Assembly: GCF_018323885.1 (NCBI RefSeq) | Contig: NZ_AP024585.1 | Location: 4,526,001-4,590,000, forward strand | Reading direction: 5' to 3' | DNA: 64,000 bases | Source of the DNA: Citrobacter amalonaticus | GTDB taxonomy: Bacteria > Pseudomonadota > Gammaproteobacteria > Enterobacterales > Enterobacteriaceae | Shown: positions 1 through 8,677 of the stretch, piece by piece | How the letters are laid out: each line of letters starts with the position of its first letter | Position numbering within the stretch: the stretch's first letter is position 1 | Program-made: the position numbers and the translations under genes | Notes under the pieces: model-generated | What the model saw: the letters and a program-made list of their open reading frames with translations, nothing else | Told to the model about the DNA's origin: nothing | Database searches by the model: none

Positions 1-2389
1 GGCCTTTATCGGTATCTTTCTCCGCATGACCTTTCAGGTAAGCACGGACGCCGAGGCGAGTCATCAGGTTGCCGTCAGTTTTGTCTTTAACCACCGTCCC
101 GTTGTGCTCACGGTGTGAATCGGCCTGCACGTCCATCCAGATAACCTGCGCTTTCGGTTGGATCCAGTAGGTTTTATTTTCACTTTCCCCGACCAGGAAG
201 CTATAACCGCCTTCAACAGACGCCGTGATACCGTCGGATTTGTAGTTTTCGCTGGCCAGATGTTCGCCACTAACGGTGTTATCAAACCAGTTATACAGTA
301 CCCAACTGTCCAGATAGGTCCCGGTCTTATCCGCTTCATTGGCATACCAGGTGGCATACAGACCGACGCTGTAACCATCTACCTGCCCACGAGACGAATA
401 GCCAGTGTAACTGTTACGGGTTTTACTTTTCTGGTTGGCATAACCCGCCATGGCACCCAGATGCCAGCGATCGAGGCCGTCGCTGCTCCACTGCGCCAGG
501 TCGCCGCCTAACTGCAGAACATAACGGTTAGCGTTGGTTTTCAACTGCCCGCTGCCGTCAGTAAAGCGATTATGGCCCCCTACGTTACGCATCCACATAC
601 TGGTGACTTTTTCTTCGCCAGTCAGCATATCGGTATACTGAGTTTCACCCAGACGGTCATGCAGACGGGTGATAAACATCGTATTGGCCGCATAGTTGTT
701 CGCCAGATAACTCCCGAATTCAGGGCGATACTGGTGCTCGACGGGACCCGGATATACTGGCGGTCCTGGAGGATCAGTTGGGTCTGGCTGCGCGGGATCG
801 GGATCCGGCTCAGTCGGTGGTGGCGGAGGCGGCTCCACTGGCGGCGGATCCACCGGTGACAGCTCGCTGGTCAGATACCAGTCACTGGCTTTTTTCACCA
901 CGTCATAGTCGTACGCACCGGCGACGATACGCCCTGATTTGGTAAAGGTACCGTCAGAGTTTCCGGCAACCTCAACAATTTTAATCCCATCGACGGTCAG
1001 TTCACCCACACCACCAATGTTGTTGATCCCCACTTTGGTATTACCGGAGGTATCGCCATTCACTTTCAGCATGTCAGTTAATGAACCGTCACCTTCCAGT
1101 ACGGTATTCAGCACTAACAGCGCGTTGGTCCCGATGTAGTTTCCTATCACAGTCAATGTTTTGAAGGTTCCCGCATCATCGCGAGACACGCCGTCAGGAC
1201 TATAGCGCAGCGTCGCCTGATCCAGCGTCAGATTAGAGACCACGGAATTTCCAGTCATCGTCCATTCGCTGCTGGCACCCTTCATATCCAGATTAATAGT
1301 CGCACGGTAAGATGCTGTATTTTCCAGTTGCGAAGAGTTGGCGGTGCCCACGAAATGGCTTCCATCATCCATTGTCAGGTCAATAATGCCGCTATAGCGT
1401 GCATAAAGGTTGCCCTCAATGTTATAGACACCAGAGCTTGCAGTGTCCGTAGTGGCATCCCAGGAGCGAATGAGGCCTTTACTTTGATAGGCATACATCG
1501 CATTGGCATTATTGCCTGTCGCCTTAATGGTGGTGTCCCCACCCAAATTCACTGTGGCAAAATCACTGCTGGCGTAAGCATAGATACCATTCGCGCCACT
1601 ACCAGTGGTTGTGATATTGACGTTATTGAGGTTGACCTCACCTTTCCTTCCTGCGTAAACACCATGAGCATTCGAACCAGAAGTGGTAATGGTTGCAGTA
1701 CCGCCAATCGTGACATCCGCGATTCCCGCAGCACTGCCAAATAAGTCACCGAGATCCTTACCAGCATAGATCCCGTATCCGGAGTTCGCGCCGCCAGAAC
1801 CACGGGTAACAATATCCGCATTCCCATGAACAATAATTGATGACTGTGCGCTGGTATTTGCTCTGGATATATTTGCGCGCAACCCCATACCATTTTCGGC
1901 ATCCACCCTCACGTTACCGCTCACTTCCACAACGGAGGATGCGTTGCTCAACTCACGTCCGAGGTTAATCCCGTCGGAACTCGTTCCGGTAGTAATAATA
2001 GAGATATTTTCAGCTTCCAGTCTGCCACCCGCATTTTTTGAGTGGATACCATCTGCTTCCGAACCGGTTGTATTAATTACCAGATTTTTAAATTTATAGC
2101 CTGCGCTATCGAGGTATACACCCCAACCTTGCAAAGGTGTAGTTGTTCCGTTTTGGCTGGTATTAATCATGGTTTCGTTAAATGTCGTATAGTCCCGACT
2201 ATTTGACATCAGAGGATTACCACTATAGTAAATCGTCTGGTCATCACATAAGAACTGTGCCGTAGTCGTGTAACTACACCCCGCGGAAACCGCTTGCCCG
2301 CTGAATCCTCCGAGCGCCAGCGCACTGGCGATACAGAGAGCCAATTTCCCCGGTGAGGGTGGTTTGCATTTCATTTTTTGTGTTTTCAT
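1..2389 (-). CDS. autotransporter adhesin, 3' end cut by window edge
   Basis: One open frame of 796 visible codons from the ATG at 2389 to the left edge, no stop seen. Residues 1 to about 36 are a long signal peptide (basic start MKTQKMKCKPPSPGK, hydrophobic core, VSA cleavage site). Residues 37-510 are a Gly/Ser/Thr/Asn-rich passenger that looks like a beta-helix, with recurring units ending in GIYA, GVYA or AMYA (NAHGVYA, GANGIYA, NANAMYA). Two Cys lie near its start. Residues about 511-548 are a Pro/Asp/Glu linker, followed by the start of a pertactin-type beta-barrel (MWMRN, WIQPKAQVIWMD). By usual barrel length roughly 60-130 residues are missing. A type Va secreted surface protein, probably adhesive. 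The receptor and the exact family (AIDA-I-like or pertactin-like) cannot be named. It is absent from this place in E. coli K-12. Confidence 0.88.
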   Translation of the reverse strand, partial: MKTQKMKCKPPSPGKLALCIASALALGGFSGQAVSAGCSYTTTAQFLCDDQTIYYSGNPLMSNSRDYTTFNETMINTSQNGTTTPLQGWGVYLDSAGYKFKNLVINTTGSEADGIHSKNAGGRLEAENISIITTGTSSDGINLGRELSNASSVVEVSGNVRVDAENGMGLRANISRANTSAQSSIIVHGNADIVTRGSGGANSGYGIYAGKDLGDLFGSAAGIADVTIGGTATITTSGSNAHGVYAGRKGEVNLNNVNITTTGSGANGIYAYASSDFATVNLGGDTTIKATGNNANAMYAYQSKGLIRSWDATTDTASSGVYNIEGNLYARYSGIIDLTMDDGSHFVGTANSSQLENTASYRATINLDMKGASSEWTMTGNSVVSNLTLDQATLRYSPDGVSRDDAGTFKTLTVIGNYIGTNALLVLNTVLEGDGSLTDMLKVNGDTSGNTKVGINNIGGVGELTVDGIKIVEVAGNSDGTFTKSGRIVAGAYDYDVVKKASDWYLTSELSPVDPPPVEPPPPPPTEPDPDPAQPDPTDPPGPPVYPGPVEHQYRPEFGSYLANNYAANTMFITRLHDRLGETQYTDMLTGEEKVTSMWMRNVGGHNRFTDGSGQLKTNANRYVLQLGGDLAQWSSDGLDRWHLGAMAGYANQKSKTRNSYTGYSSRGQVDGYSVGLYATWYANEADKTGTYLDSWVLYNWFDNTVSGEHLASENYKSDGITASVEGGYSFLVGESENKTYWIQPKAQVIWMDVQADSHREHNGTVVKDKTDGNLMTRLGVRAYLKGHAEKDTDKG

Positions 2390-2784
2390 AGGAATACCTT
2401 TTCCGTACTACTCTTTTTTCGGATAAGAGCATAAAAGACGCAGTAAAAATTAATTAAAAGGCAAAGCGGGTCCGTTCATCTTTAAAACCTAAAGATTCAC
2501 TTACCTTAAAATTATAAATCTTTCCTTTTGCGCGATTAATACAGTTATTCAAAGGTTATGTCAACGGGGGTTGAACTGACGAAAAAGGAAAAATAATAAG
2601 AGAACATCCATTTATTTATATTATTCCTGGGCGTTTTTTTAATGAATAAAAAGAGTGCGTAACGAGGGTAAAAAAAGCTTACGAATCAATGCACATTAAA
2701 AGCACAATTTGATAATTCATGCGAGTTTTAGGATTTTTATACATAATACCAGGACGTTTAACTATTTATATTTTTTGTGATAAG
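2390..2784. other. AT-rich intergenic region upstream of the autotransporter gene
   Basis: About 395 bp without a credible gene, visibly much richer in A/T than its neighbours. It carries the promoter region of the leftward autotransporter gene; an AAGG-type ribosome site lies 6-9 bases before its ATG. No clear -35/-10 pair or known operator can be assigned. The composition suits silencing by H-NS, which is inference. Confidence 0.55.
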
Positions 2785-2809
2785 AACCGCCTGAACGGCG
2801 GTTTATTTT
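2785..2809. terminator. hairpin after yihW
   Basis: Seven-base stem AACCGCC / GGCGGTT with a five-base loop, 12-30 bases beyond the yihW stop. A short T-rich run follows on the + strand, a weaker one on the - strand. Likely the end of the yihV-yihW transcript. Confidence 0.55.
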
Positions 2810-2821
2810 GAAAGGAGTCTG

Positions 2822-3625
2822 TTACGGAGAAACGCCATCATCCTGGTCTGGGCTCACCTGAACGATTTCAACCTGATGAGACTGAAGAAGCGTATGCAGA
2901 GCCGGGCCAGGGAGTTCATCAGTAAACAACGCGGTTACCGCAGAAACATTGCCAATTTCTACCGCCGCCGAGGCGTGGTATTTCGTATGATCGGCAGCAA
3001 GCAGAATATGGCGGGAGTGAGCCATCATCGTCTTCACCACACTGGCCTCATTGACGTCAAATTCCAGCATCGCGCCATCGCTTTCAATCGCCCCGACGCT
3101 GGTGACGAGGTAGTCCGCCCGGAAATCAGCGACAAACGCAGTCGCAGAAGGGCCAATAATCCCGCTGTTATGTGGACGCAGCGTTCCACCGGGGACCATC
3201 ACTTCGAAACGGGGATTGTTATAGAGAATATGCGCAACCCGAAGGCTGTTGGTGATGATACGCAGATGATTGTGGTTCAACAACGCCCGCGCCACCTGCT
3301 CTACGGTAGTGCCAATGGTGATGAACACCGTTGAACCATCTGGAATGTAGTCCGCCACCGCTTCCGCGATGGCTTTTTTCTCTTGCGTCCACGAGACTTC
3401 ACGTTGCTCAAAGGCAGTGTTAACCACGCTGGACGCGCGGCCAGCGCCACCGTGATGACGGGTAATCAGCCCCTGTTCGCTTAATTTACGGATATCACGG
3501 CGCACCGTCTGCGTAGAGACATCCAGTAAACCCGCCAGTTCATCAATGTTCATATACCCACGCTCACCAACGAGCGATAGCAACTGATCATGCCGTGGGT
3601 TACCGGTCAGTTCGGTAAAACTCAT
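2822..3625 (-). CDS. yihW: DeoR-family repressor of sulfoquinovose genes (CsqR)
   Basis: DeoR/GlpR-type regulator of 267 residues. The N-terminal winged helix-turn-helix includes DELAGLLDVSTQTVRRDI; the C-terminal sugar-phosphate isomerase-like sensor domain includes FITIGTTVEQVA and ADYLVTSVGAI. Known for the E. coli protein: represses the yih sulfoglycolysis genes and is relieved by SQ or SQ-glycerol. An in-frame ATG seven codons upstream (3646) is possible, but the ATG at 3625 has a GAGGA ribosome site 6 bases ahead and gives the MSFTELTGNPRHDQLL start of the E. coli protein. It lies 32 bp after yihV on the same strand, so the two are probably cotranscribed. Confidence 0.95.
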   Translation of the reverse strand: MSFTELTGNPRHDQLLSLVGERGYMNIDELAGLLDVSTQTVRRDIRKLSEQGLITRHHGGAGRASSVVNTAFEQREVSWTQEKKAIAEAVADYIPDGSTVFITIGTTVEQVARALLNHNHLRIITNSLRVAHILYNNPRFEVMVPGGTLRPHNSGIIGPSATAFVADFRADYLVTSVGAIESDGAMLEFDVNEASVVKTMMAHSRHILLAADHTKYHASAAVEIGNVSAVTALFTDELPGPALHTLLQSHQVEIVQVSPDQDDGVSP

Positions 3626-3657
3626 GAAAATTCCTCGAAAAACCATTGCCCTGCATT

Positions 3658-4554
3658 TTATACAAAAAGTGACAGAAAAGATCGGGTTTGATCACAGTCA
3701 GGAATTCCTGCACGTCCTCCCGGTCGGGTACATTTCAGCGCCGCCACCCCACTGGCGAACCTGACCGCGTCTTTCAGTTCGCTTCCTGATGCGAGGCTGA
3801 ATGCCAGCGCACCGTGGAAAACATCGCCTGCCCCGGTTGTATCCACCACATCCACCGCAAAACCGGCCTGGTGTTGCAGCGTGCCATTTTCTATCCAGTC
3901 ACACCCTTCACTACCTTGCGTGACGTAGACATGTCCATTTGTGAGCGTTTGTGATTGTTTCAACGCATTGGCGGTCTCATTGATGCCCGTCAGGCGCGCC
4001 AGACCCGGGGCCGAAAACACAGCATGATCGCTTAAGGCCACCAGCTCGCTGATGTCCTGAGGCGTCACATCACCATCCAGCAGCGTCTCCACGCCCGCCT
4101 GATGCGCCAGCGTAAAGGCCTGCTTTGCCCCTTCATGCCAGCGAACGTCCGCCAGTACGATATCCCACTGGGAAAAGTCGATGTCATTGAGCCAGTCGGC
4201 CTCCGCCGGCAAATCGGGGCTCGGGAAATTGACGATAATCCGCTCCCCTTGAGCATCAACCATGATAGCCGATTGCGACGACTTTGCCCCCGCATAACGC
4301 CGGGTGTAACGGGTATTGACCCCCAGAGATTCCAGCTCCGCCAACAGGTGTTTTCCGGTGTCGTCATCGCCCACACGGCCAATAAAGTCTACCTGTGCCC
4401 CTAACTTCGCCGCTGCCACTGCGGCAGTGGCGGCTGGTCCACCGCCCACCTCGGTATAACGACGCGCCACATATTTACCGCCTACAGCCGGTAACGTTTC
4501 TACGTAATAGATGCGATCCAGCACGGTAATACCTACACAAGCAATACGAATCAT
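3658..4554 (-). CDS. yihV: 6-deoxy-6-sulfofructose kinase
   Basis: PfkB/ribokinase-family sugar kinase, 298 residues. Makes 6-deoxy-6-sulfofructose 1-phosphate from sulfofructose and ATP in the cytoplasm, the third step of the sulfo-EMP pathway. Family marks: N-terminal GGGPAATAAVAAAKLG (residues 37-52) and the C-terminal PfkB signature DTTGAGDVFHGA (238-249), with Asp244 as the catalytic base. It is transcribed away from yihU; the 166-bp gap between them holds the shared control region. Confidence 0.96.
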   Translation of the reverse strand: MIRIACVGITVLDRIYYVETLPAVGGKYVARRYTEVGGGPAATAAVAAAKLGAQVDFIGRVGDDDTGKHLLAELESLGVNTRYTRRYAGAKSSQSAIMVDAQGERIIVNFPSPDLPAEADWLNDIDFSQWDIVLADVRWHEGAKQAFTLAHQAGVETLLDGDVTPQDISELVALSDHAVFSAPGLARLTGINETANALKQSQTLTNGHVYVTQGSEGCDWIENGTLQHQAGFAVDVVDTTGAGDVFHGALAFSLASGSELKDAVRFASGVAALKCTRPGGRAGIPDCDQTRSFLSLFV

Positions 4555-4720
4555 GGTCGTTCCTTAAGCATTTCGGGATGAGATTATTTTAATTCCACAA
4601 AATGTTTAAAAAGTGACGGCTGTCAATTTTTTGACCATAAATTACAAATACGATCAAAAACAGACAGAAACAACCGGTCATAATTGACAAAAAATGACAC
4701 CACCGTCTCAGGAGAACGAT
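4555..4720. promoter_or_regulatory. divergent yihV/yihU control region with candidate CsqR operators
   Basis: AT-rich spacer between the divergent genes. Two similar inverted repeats built on GTCA/TGAC half-sites are visible: GTCAATTTTTTGAC at 4622-4635 and GTCATAATTGAC at 4677-4688, with a further TGAC just downstream. In E. coli this interval is a target of YihW (CsqR), so these are the best operator candidates. That assignment is inferred from position and symmetry. Confidence 0.55.
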
Positions 4721-5611
4721 ATGGCAGTCATCGCATTTATCGGATTAGGACAGATGGGCGCCCCAATGGCGAGCAACTTACTCAAACAGGGTCACCAACT
4801 TAGCGTTTTTGACGTTAACCCCGATGCCGTCCAACGTCTGGTCGAAAAAGGGGCACAACCAGCCCGCTCTCCAGCACAGGCCGCAGAAGGCGCTGAGTTT
4901 GTCATCACTATGCTGCCCAACGGCGATCTGGTGCGCAGCGTATTATTGGGCGAAAAAGGCGTTTGCGAACGCCTCTCCCCACAAGCGCTGGTGATCGATA
5001 TGTCAACCATCCATCCCTTGCAGACTGACAAGCTGATCGCCGACCTTCGCGTTAAAGGCTTCGCCATGATGGATGTCCCGGTCGGGAGAACCTCGGATCA
5101 CGCCGTTGCCGGTACATTGCTGTTGCTGGCGGGCGGCACACCGGACCAGGTCGAGCGCGCCACACCGGTACTGATGGCAATGGGGAATGAGTTGATTAAC
5201 GCCGGCGGCCCAGGAATGGGGATCCGCGTGAAGTTGATTAACAACTACATGAGCATTGCGCTGAATGCCCTGTCAGCCGAAGCCGCCGTGCTGTGTGAAG
5301 CGCTGGGTCTCTCCTTCGATGTCGCGCTACAGGTCATGAGCGGGACACCCGCAGGTAAAGGTCACTTCACCACCTCGTGGCCGAACAAAGTGCTGAAAGG
5401 CGATCTTTCCCCGGCCTTCATGATCGACCTGGCCCACAAAGATCTCGGCATCGCGCTGGATGTCGCCAACCAGCTGCACGTTCCTATGCCGCTCGGCGCG
5501 GCGTCCAGGGAAGTTTATAACCAGGCACGAGCCGCTGGCCGTGGGCGGGAAGACTGGACCGCCATTCTTGAACAGGTTCGCACTTCTGCCGGACTGAAAA
5601 ACCACCATTGA
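4721..5611 (+). CDS. yihU: 3-sulfolactaldehyde reductase
   Basis: Beta-hydroxyacid dehydrogenase family, 296 residues. Reduces 3-sulfolactaldehyde with NADH to 2,3-dihydroxypropane-1-sulfonate (DHPS), the last cytoplasmic step of sulfoglycolysis. The Rossmann motif [16 protein letters not shown] starts at residue 6, DVPVGR is the substrate loop, and the catalytic lysine is Lys171 ([10 protein letters not shown]). A start nine codons upstream (4694) is open, but the ATG at 4721 has AGGAG seven bases ahead and matches the E. coli N-terminus. First gene of the rightward operon; yihT follows after 20 bp. Confidence 0.96.
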   Translation: MAVIAFIGLGQMGAPMASNLLKQGHQLSVFDVNPDAVQRLVEKGAQPARSPAQAAEGAEFVITMLPNGDLVRSVLLGEKGVCERLSPQALVIDMSTIHPLQTDKLIADLRVKGFAMMDVPVGRTSDHAVAGTLLLLAGGTPDQVERATPVLMAMGNELINAGGPGMGIRVKLINNYMSIALNALSAEAAVLCEALGLSFDVALQVMSGTPAGKGHFTTSWPNKVLKGDLSPAFMIDLAHKDLGIALDVANQLHVPMPLGAASREVYNQARAAGRGREDWTAILEQVRTSAGLKNHH

Positions 5612-5631
5612 CAGGTAAAAAGGACTGAAGA

Positions 5632-6510
5632 ATGACCACGTACACCCTGAAAGATATCACCAGACCTTCCGGCGGTTTCGCCATGCTGGCCGTTGACCAG
5701 CGTGAAGCAATGCGCCTGATGTTTGCCGCCGCAGGCACGCCAACGCCGGTCACCGATCAGCATCTCACGGATTTTAAAGTCAATGCTGCAAAAATTCTCT
5801 CGCCGTATGCCTCCGCGATCCTGCTTGACCAACAGTTTTGCTACCGCCAGGCGGTAGAGCAGAACGCCGTTGCCAAAAGCTGCGCCATGATTGTCGCCGC
5901 CGACGCCTTCATCCCGGGTAATGGCATCCCCGTCGACAGCGTAGTGATTGATAAAACCATCAATCCTCAGGCCGTCAAGCAGGATGGCGCGAAAGCCTTA
6001 AAACTGCTGGTGCTCTGGCGCAGTGATGAAGATGCGCAGCAACGTCTTGAAATGGTGAAAGAATTTAATACGTTGTGCCATAGCCAGGGTCTATTGAGCA
6101 TCATCGAACCGGTAGTCCGTCCGCCGCGTCGCGGCGATCAATTCGATCGTGAACAGGCGATTATCGACGCCGCCAAAGAACTGGGCGACAGCGGCGCCGA
6201 TCTCTATAAGGTCGAAATGCCGCTGCAGGGTAAAGGCACGCAGCAAGCCCTGCTCAGCGCGTCTCAACACCTGAACGAACACATCAATATGCCGTGGGTC
6301 ATTCTCTCTTCCGGCGTTGATGAAAAGCTGTTTCCACGCGCGGTCAGCGTTGCGATGAGCGCAGGCGCTTCTGGCTTCCTGGCCGGTCGTGCGGTCTGGT
6401 CATCGGTGATTGGCCTGCCGGACAGCGAGATGATGCTGCGTGATGTGTCTGCACCTAAATTGCAACGCTTAGGTGAAATTGTCGATGAAATGATGGCCCG
6501 CCGCCGTTAA
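5632..6510 (+). CDS. yihT: sulfofructosephosphate aldolase
   Basis: Class I aldolase of 292 residues that splits 6-deoxy-6-sulfofructose 1-phosphate into DHAP and 3-sulfolactaldehyde. DHAP joins glycolysis; the C3 sulfonate goes to YihU. The Schiff-base lysine is Lys193 in DLYKVEMP, and the sulfonate/phosphate region near residues 253-272 has [10 protein letters not shown] and [12 protein letters not shown]. An AGGAC-type ribosome site precedes the ATG. It lies between yihU (20 bp) and yihS (15 bp), as expected for one transcript. Confidence 0.96.
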   Translation: MTTYTLKDITRPSGGFAMLAVDQREAMRLMFAAAGTPTPVTDQHLTDFKVNAAKILSPYASAILLDQQFCYRQAVEQNAVAKSCAMIVAADAFIPGNGIPVDSVVIDKTINPQAVKQDGAKALKLLVLWRSDEDAQQRLEMVKEFNTLCHSQGLLSIIEPVVRPPRRGDQFDREQAIIDAAKELGDSGADLYKVEMPLQGKGTQQALLSASQHLNEHINMPWVILSSGVDEKLFPRAVSVAMSAGASGFLAGRAVWSSVIGLPDSEMMLRDVSAPKLQRLGEIVDEMMARRR

Positions 6511-6525
6511 TACGAGGATCAAAGC

Positions 6526-7767
6526 ATGAAATGGTTTAACACCATGAGCCACAACCGCTGGCTGGAGCAAGAAACCGATCGCATCTTCAATTTTGGTAAG
6601 AACGCGGCGGTGCCAACCGGATTCGGCTGGCTGGGTAATAAAGGACAGGTCAAAGAAGAGATGGGCACGCACCTGTGGATCACCGCCCGCATGCTGCACG
6701 TCTATTCCGTCGCCGCAGCGATGGGCAGACCGGGCGCTTACAGCCTGGTCGATCACGGTATTAAGGCCATGAACGGCGCGCTGCGGGATAAAAAATACGG
6801 TGGCTGGTACGCCTGCGTGAATGATGAAGGCGTGGTAGATGCCTCCAAACAGGGATACCAACACTTTTTTGCACTGCTGGGCGCTGCCAGCGCGGTCACC
6901 ACCGGACACCCTGAGGCCAGGAAACTGCTCGATTACACCATTGAAGTCATTGAGAAATACTTCTGGAGTGAAGAAGAGCAAATGTGCCTGGAATCCTGGG
7001 ATGAAGCGTTTAGCAAAACCGAAGACTATCGCGGCGGCAATGCCAATATGCACGCCGTTGAAGCCTTCCTGATTGTTTACGACGTCACCCATGACAAAAA
7101 ATGGCTGGATCGTGCGATCCACATCGCCTCGGTCATCATTCACGATGTCGCCCGCAAAGGGGAATACCGGGTCAATGAGCATTTCGACGTGAACTGGAAC
7201 CCGGTCCGCGACTACAACAAAGACAATCCCGCCCACCGTTTCCGCGCCTATGGCGGCACGCCAGGCCACTGGATTGAGTGGGGCCGTCTGATGCTGCATA
7301 TCCACGCCGCGTTAGAAGCGAGAAGCGAACAACCGCCCGCCTGGTTACTGGAAGACGCAAAAGGTCTTTTCCACGCCACCATTCGTGATGCCTGGGCGCC
7401 CGACGGCGCTGACGGCATCGTGTACACCGTTGACTGGGATGGCAAACCCATTGTTCGTGAACGGGTGCGCTGGCCGATTGTAGAAGCAATGGGTACCGCC
7501 TATGCGCTATATACGGTCACGGGCGATCGCCAGTACGAAACCTGGTATCAGACCTGGTGGGAATACTGCATTAAGTACCTGATGGATTACGAAAATGGTT
7601 CCTGGTGGCAGGAGCTGGATGCGGACAACAAGGTCACAACCCGGGTATGGGACGGTAAACAGGATATTTATCACCTGTTGCACTGTCTGGTTATCCCACG
7701 TTTACCGCTGGCACCGGGCCTTGCTCCTGCGGTTGCTGCCGGTCTTCTGGATATCAACGCCAGGTAA
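6526..7767 (+). CDS. yihS: sulfoquinovose isomerase
   Basis: AGE-type (alpha/alpha)6-barrel isomerase, 413 residues, converting sulfoquinovose to 6-deoxy-6-sulfofructose (the family also acts on mannose and fructose). The histidines His176, His248 and His383 that are catalytic in E. coli YihS are present at exactly these positions ([25 protein letters not shown]). The ribosome site CGAGGA lies 7 bases before the ATG, and the gene begins 15 bp after yihT. Confidence 0.96.
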   Translation: MKWFNTMSHNRWLEQETDRIFNFGKNAAVPTGFGWLGNKGQVKEEMGTHLWITARMLHVYSVAAAMGRPGAYSLVDHGIKAMNGALRDKKYGGWYACVNDEGVVDASKQGYQHFFALLGAASAVTTGHPEARKLLDYTIEVIEKYFWSEEEQMCLESWDEAFSKTEDYRGGNANMHAVEAFLIVYDVTHDKKWLDRAIHIASVIIHDVARKGEYRVNEHFDVNWNPVRDYNKDNPAHRFRAYGGTPGHWIEWGRLMLHIHAALEARSEQPPAWLLEDAKGLFHATIRDAWAPDGADGIVYTVDWDGKPIVRERVRWPIVEAMGTAYALYTVTGDRQYETWYQTWWEYCIKYLMDYENGSWWQELDADNKVTTRVWDGKQDIYHLLHCLVIPRLPLAPGLAPAVAAGLLDINAR

Positions 7768-7785
7768 GCAACGAGGATAGCAGCC

Positions 7786-8628
7786 ATGCATAGCGGTGGA
7801 AAAACACTTCATCTTCAGGCCGGGCACTACTGCGCGAAAATAGTCACAGTTGGCGCCGGATTAGCAGAACTGACGCACCGTGGGCGTCACGTCGTTATTC
7901 CCCATAAGCCGGAAGAGATACCGTTGGCGCATTTGGGAAAAGTGCTAATACCCTGGCCAAATCGCGTGGCAAAAGGCTGCTATCAACATAACGGCAAGCG
8001 CTTCCAGCTTGCTATTAACGATCCGGTTACGCATAGCGCTATTCATGGATTACTGGCCTGGCGGGACTGGCAGATTAATCAGCAGTCAAAAACGGAAGCG
8101 TCACTGACGATTTTTCTGCCGCCTTCTTATGGTTATCCCTTTGCGCTGGTTTCAGAGGTGATTTATCGACTGGAGGAAACACACGGGCTGCATGTCTTTA
8201 TTCGTACGCAGAATCTGAGTGACGAAATCGCACCGTATGGTGCCGGAGCCCATCCCTATTTGACCTGCAATCTGCACCCCATTGATGGTTGTGAATTGAC
8301 GCTTCCTGCGAGTGAAGAAACAGGTAGTGAACGGGATTTCACAACGCCGCGACGCATTGCAGGAACCTCTATCGATCATACATTCAGGGTCTTGACACCT
8401 GAGGTTGAGTGGGAAGTCAGGATGACCTGTGCCTCACAAAACATAACGACTTTTTTACGCAGCCATCAACCCTGGCTGCAGGTATATACCGGCGAGAAAT
8501 TAGCAAGGCGTGGTCTTGCAGTGGAACCGATGACCTGCCCACCCGATGCCTTTAACTCCGGAACAGGCCTGATTTATCTCGCGCCAGGAGAAACACATCA
8601 GATGCATTTTCTCATCGGTAGCGAATAA
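7786..8628 (+). CDS. yihR: sulfoquinovose mutarotase (aldose 1-epimerase family)
   Basis: GalM-like aldose 1-epimerase of 280 residues, a little shorter than the annotated E. coli form. Interconverts the alpha and beta anomers of SQ so that sugar freed by YihQ can be used by YihS. Visible family parts: IPWPNRVAKG near residues 54-63, THSAIHGLLAWRDW with the conserved histidine, and GAGAHPYLTC with the second histidine. GAGGA precedes the ATG by 8 bases. Its position in the operon supports the SQ role over a generic hexose epimerase. Confidence 0.92.
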   Translation: MHSGGKTLHLQAGHYCAKIVTVGAGLAELTHRGRHVVIPHKPEEIPLAHLGKVLIPWPNRVAKGCYQHNGKRFQLAINDPVTHSAIHGLLAWRDWQINQQSKTEASLTIFLPPSYGYPFALVSEVIYRLEETHGLHVFIRTQNLSDEIAPYGAGAHPYLTCNLHPIDGCELTLPASEETGSERDFTTPRRIAGTSIDHTFRVLTPEVEWEVRMTCASQNITTFLRSHQPWLQVYTGEKLARRGLAVEPMTCPPDAFNSGTGLIYLAPGETHQMHFLIGSE

Positions 8629-8677
8629 AAGATTTCCGACAAATTACCGAATTACCCTATTTATTACGGAGACGATG

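Noticed and set aside
1328-1902. ORFs on both strands inside the autotransporter gene
   Set aside because: The repetitive passenger sequence keeps several frames open. Only the frame from 2389 has the signal peptide, linker and barrel.
6469-7305. 278-codon ORF antisense to yihS/yihT
   Set aside because: Crosses two genuine genes on the other strand; no recognisable domain or start signal.
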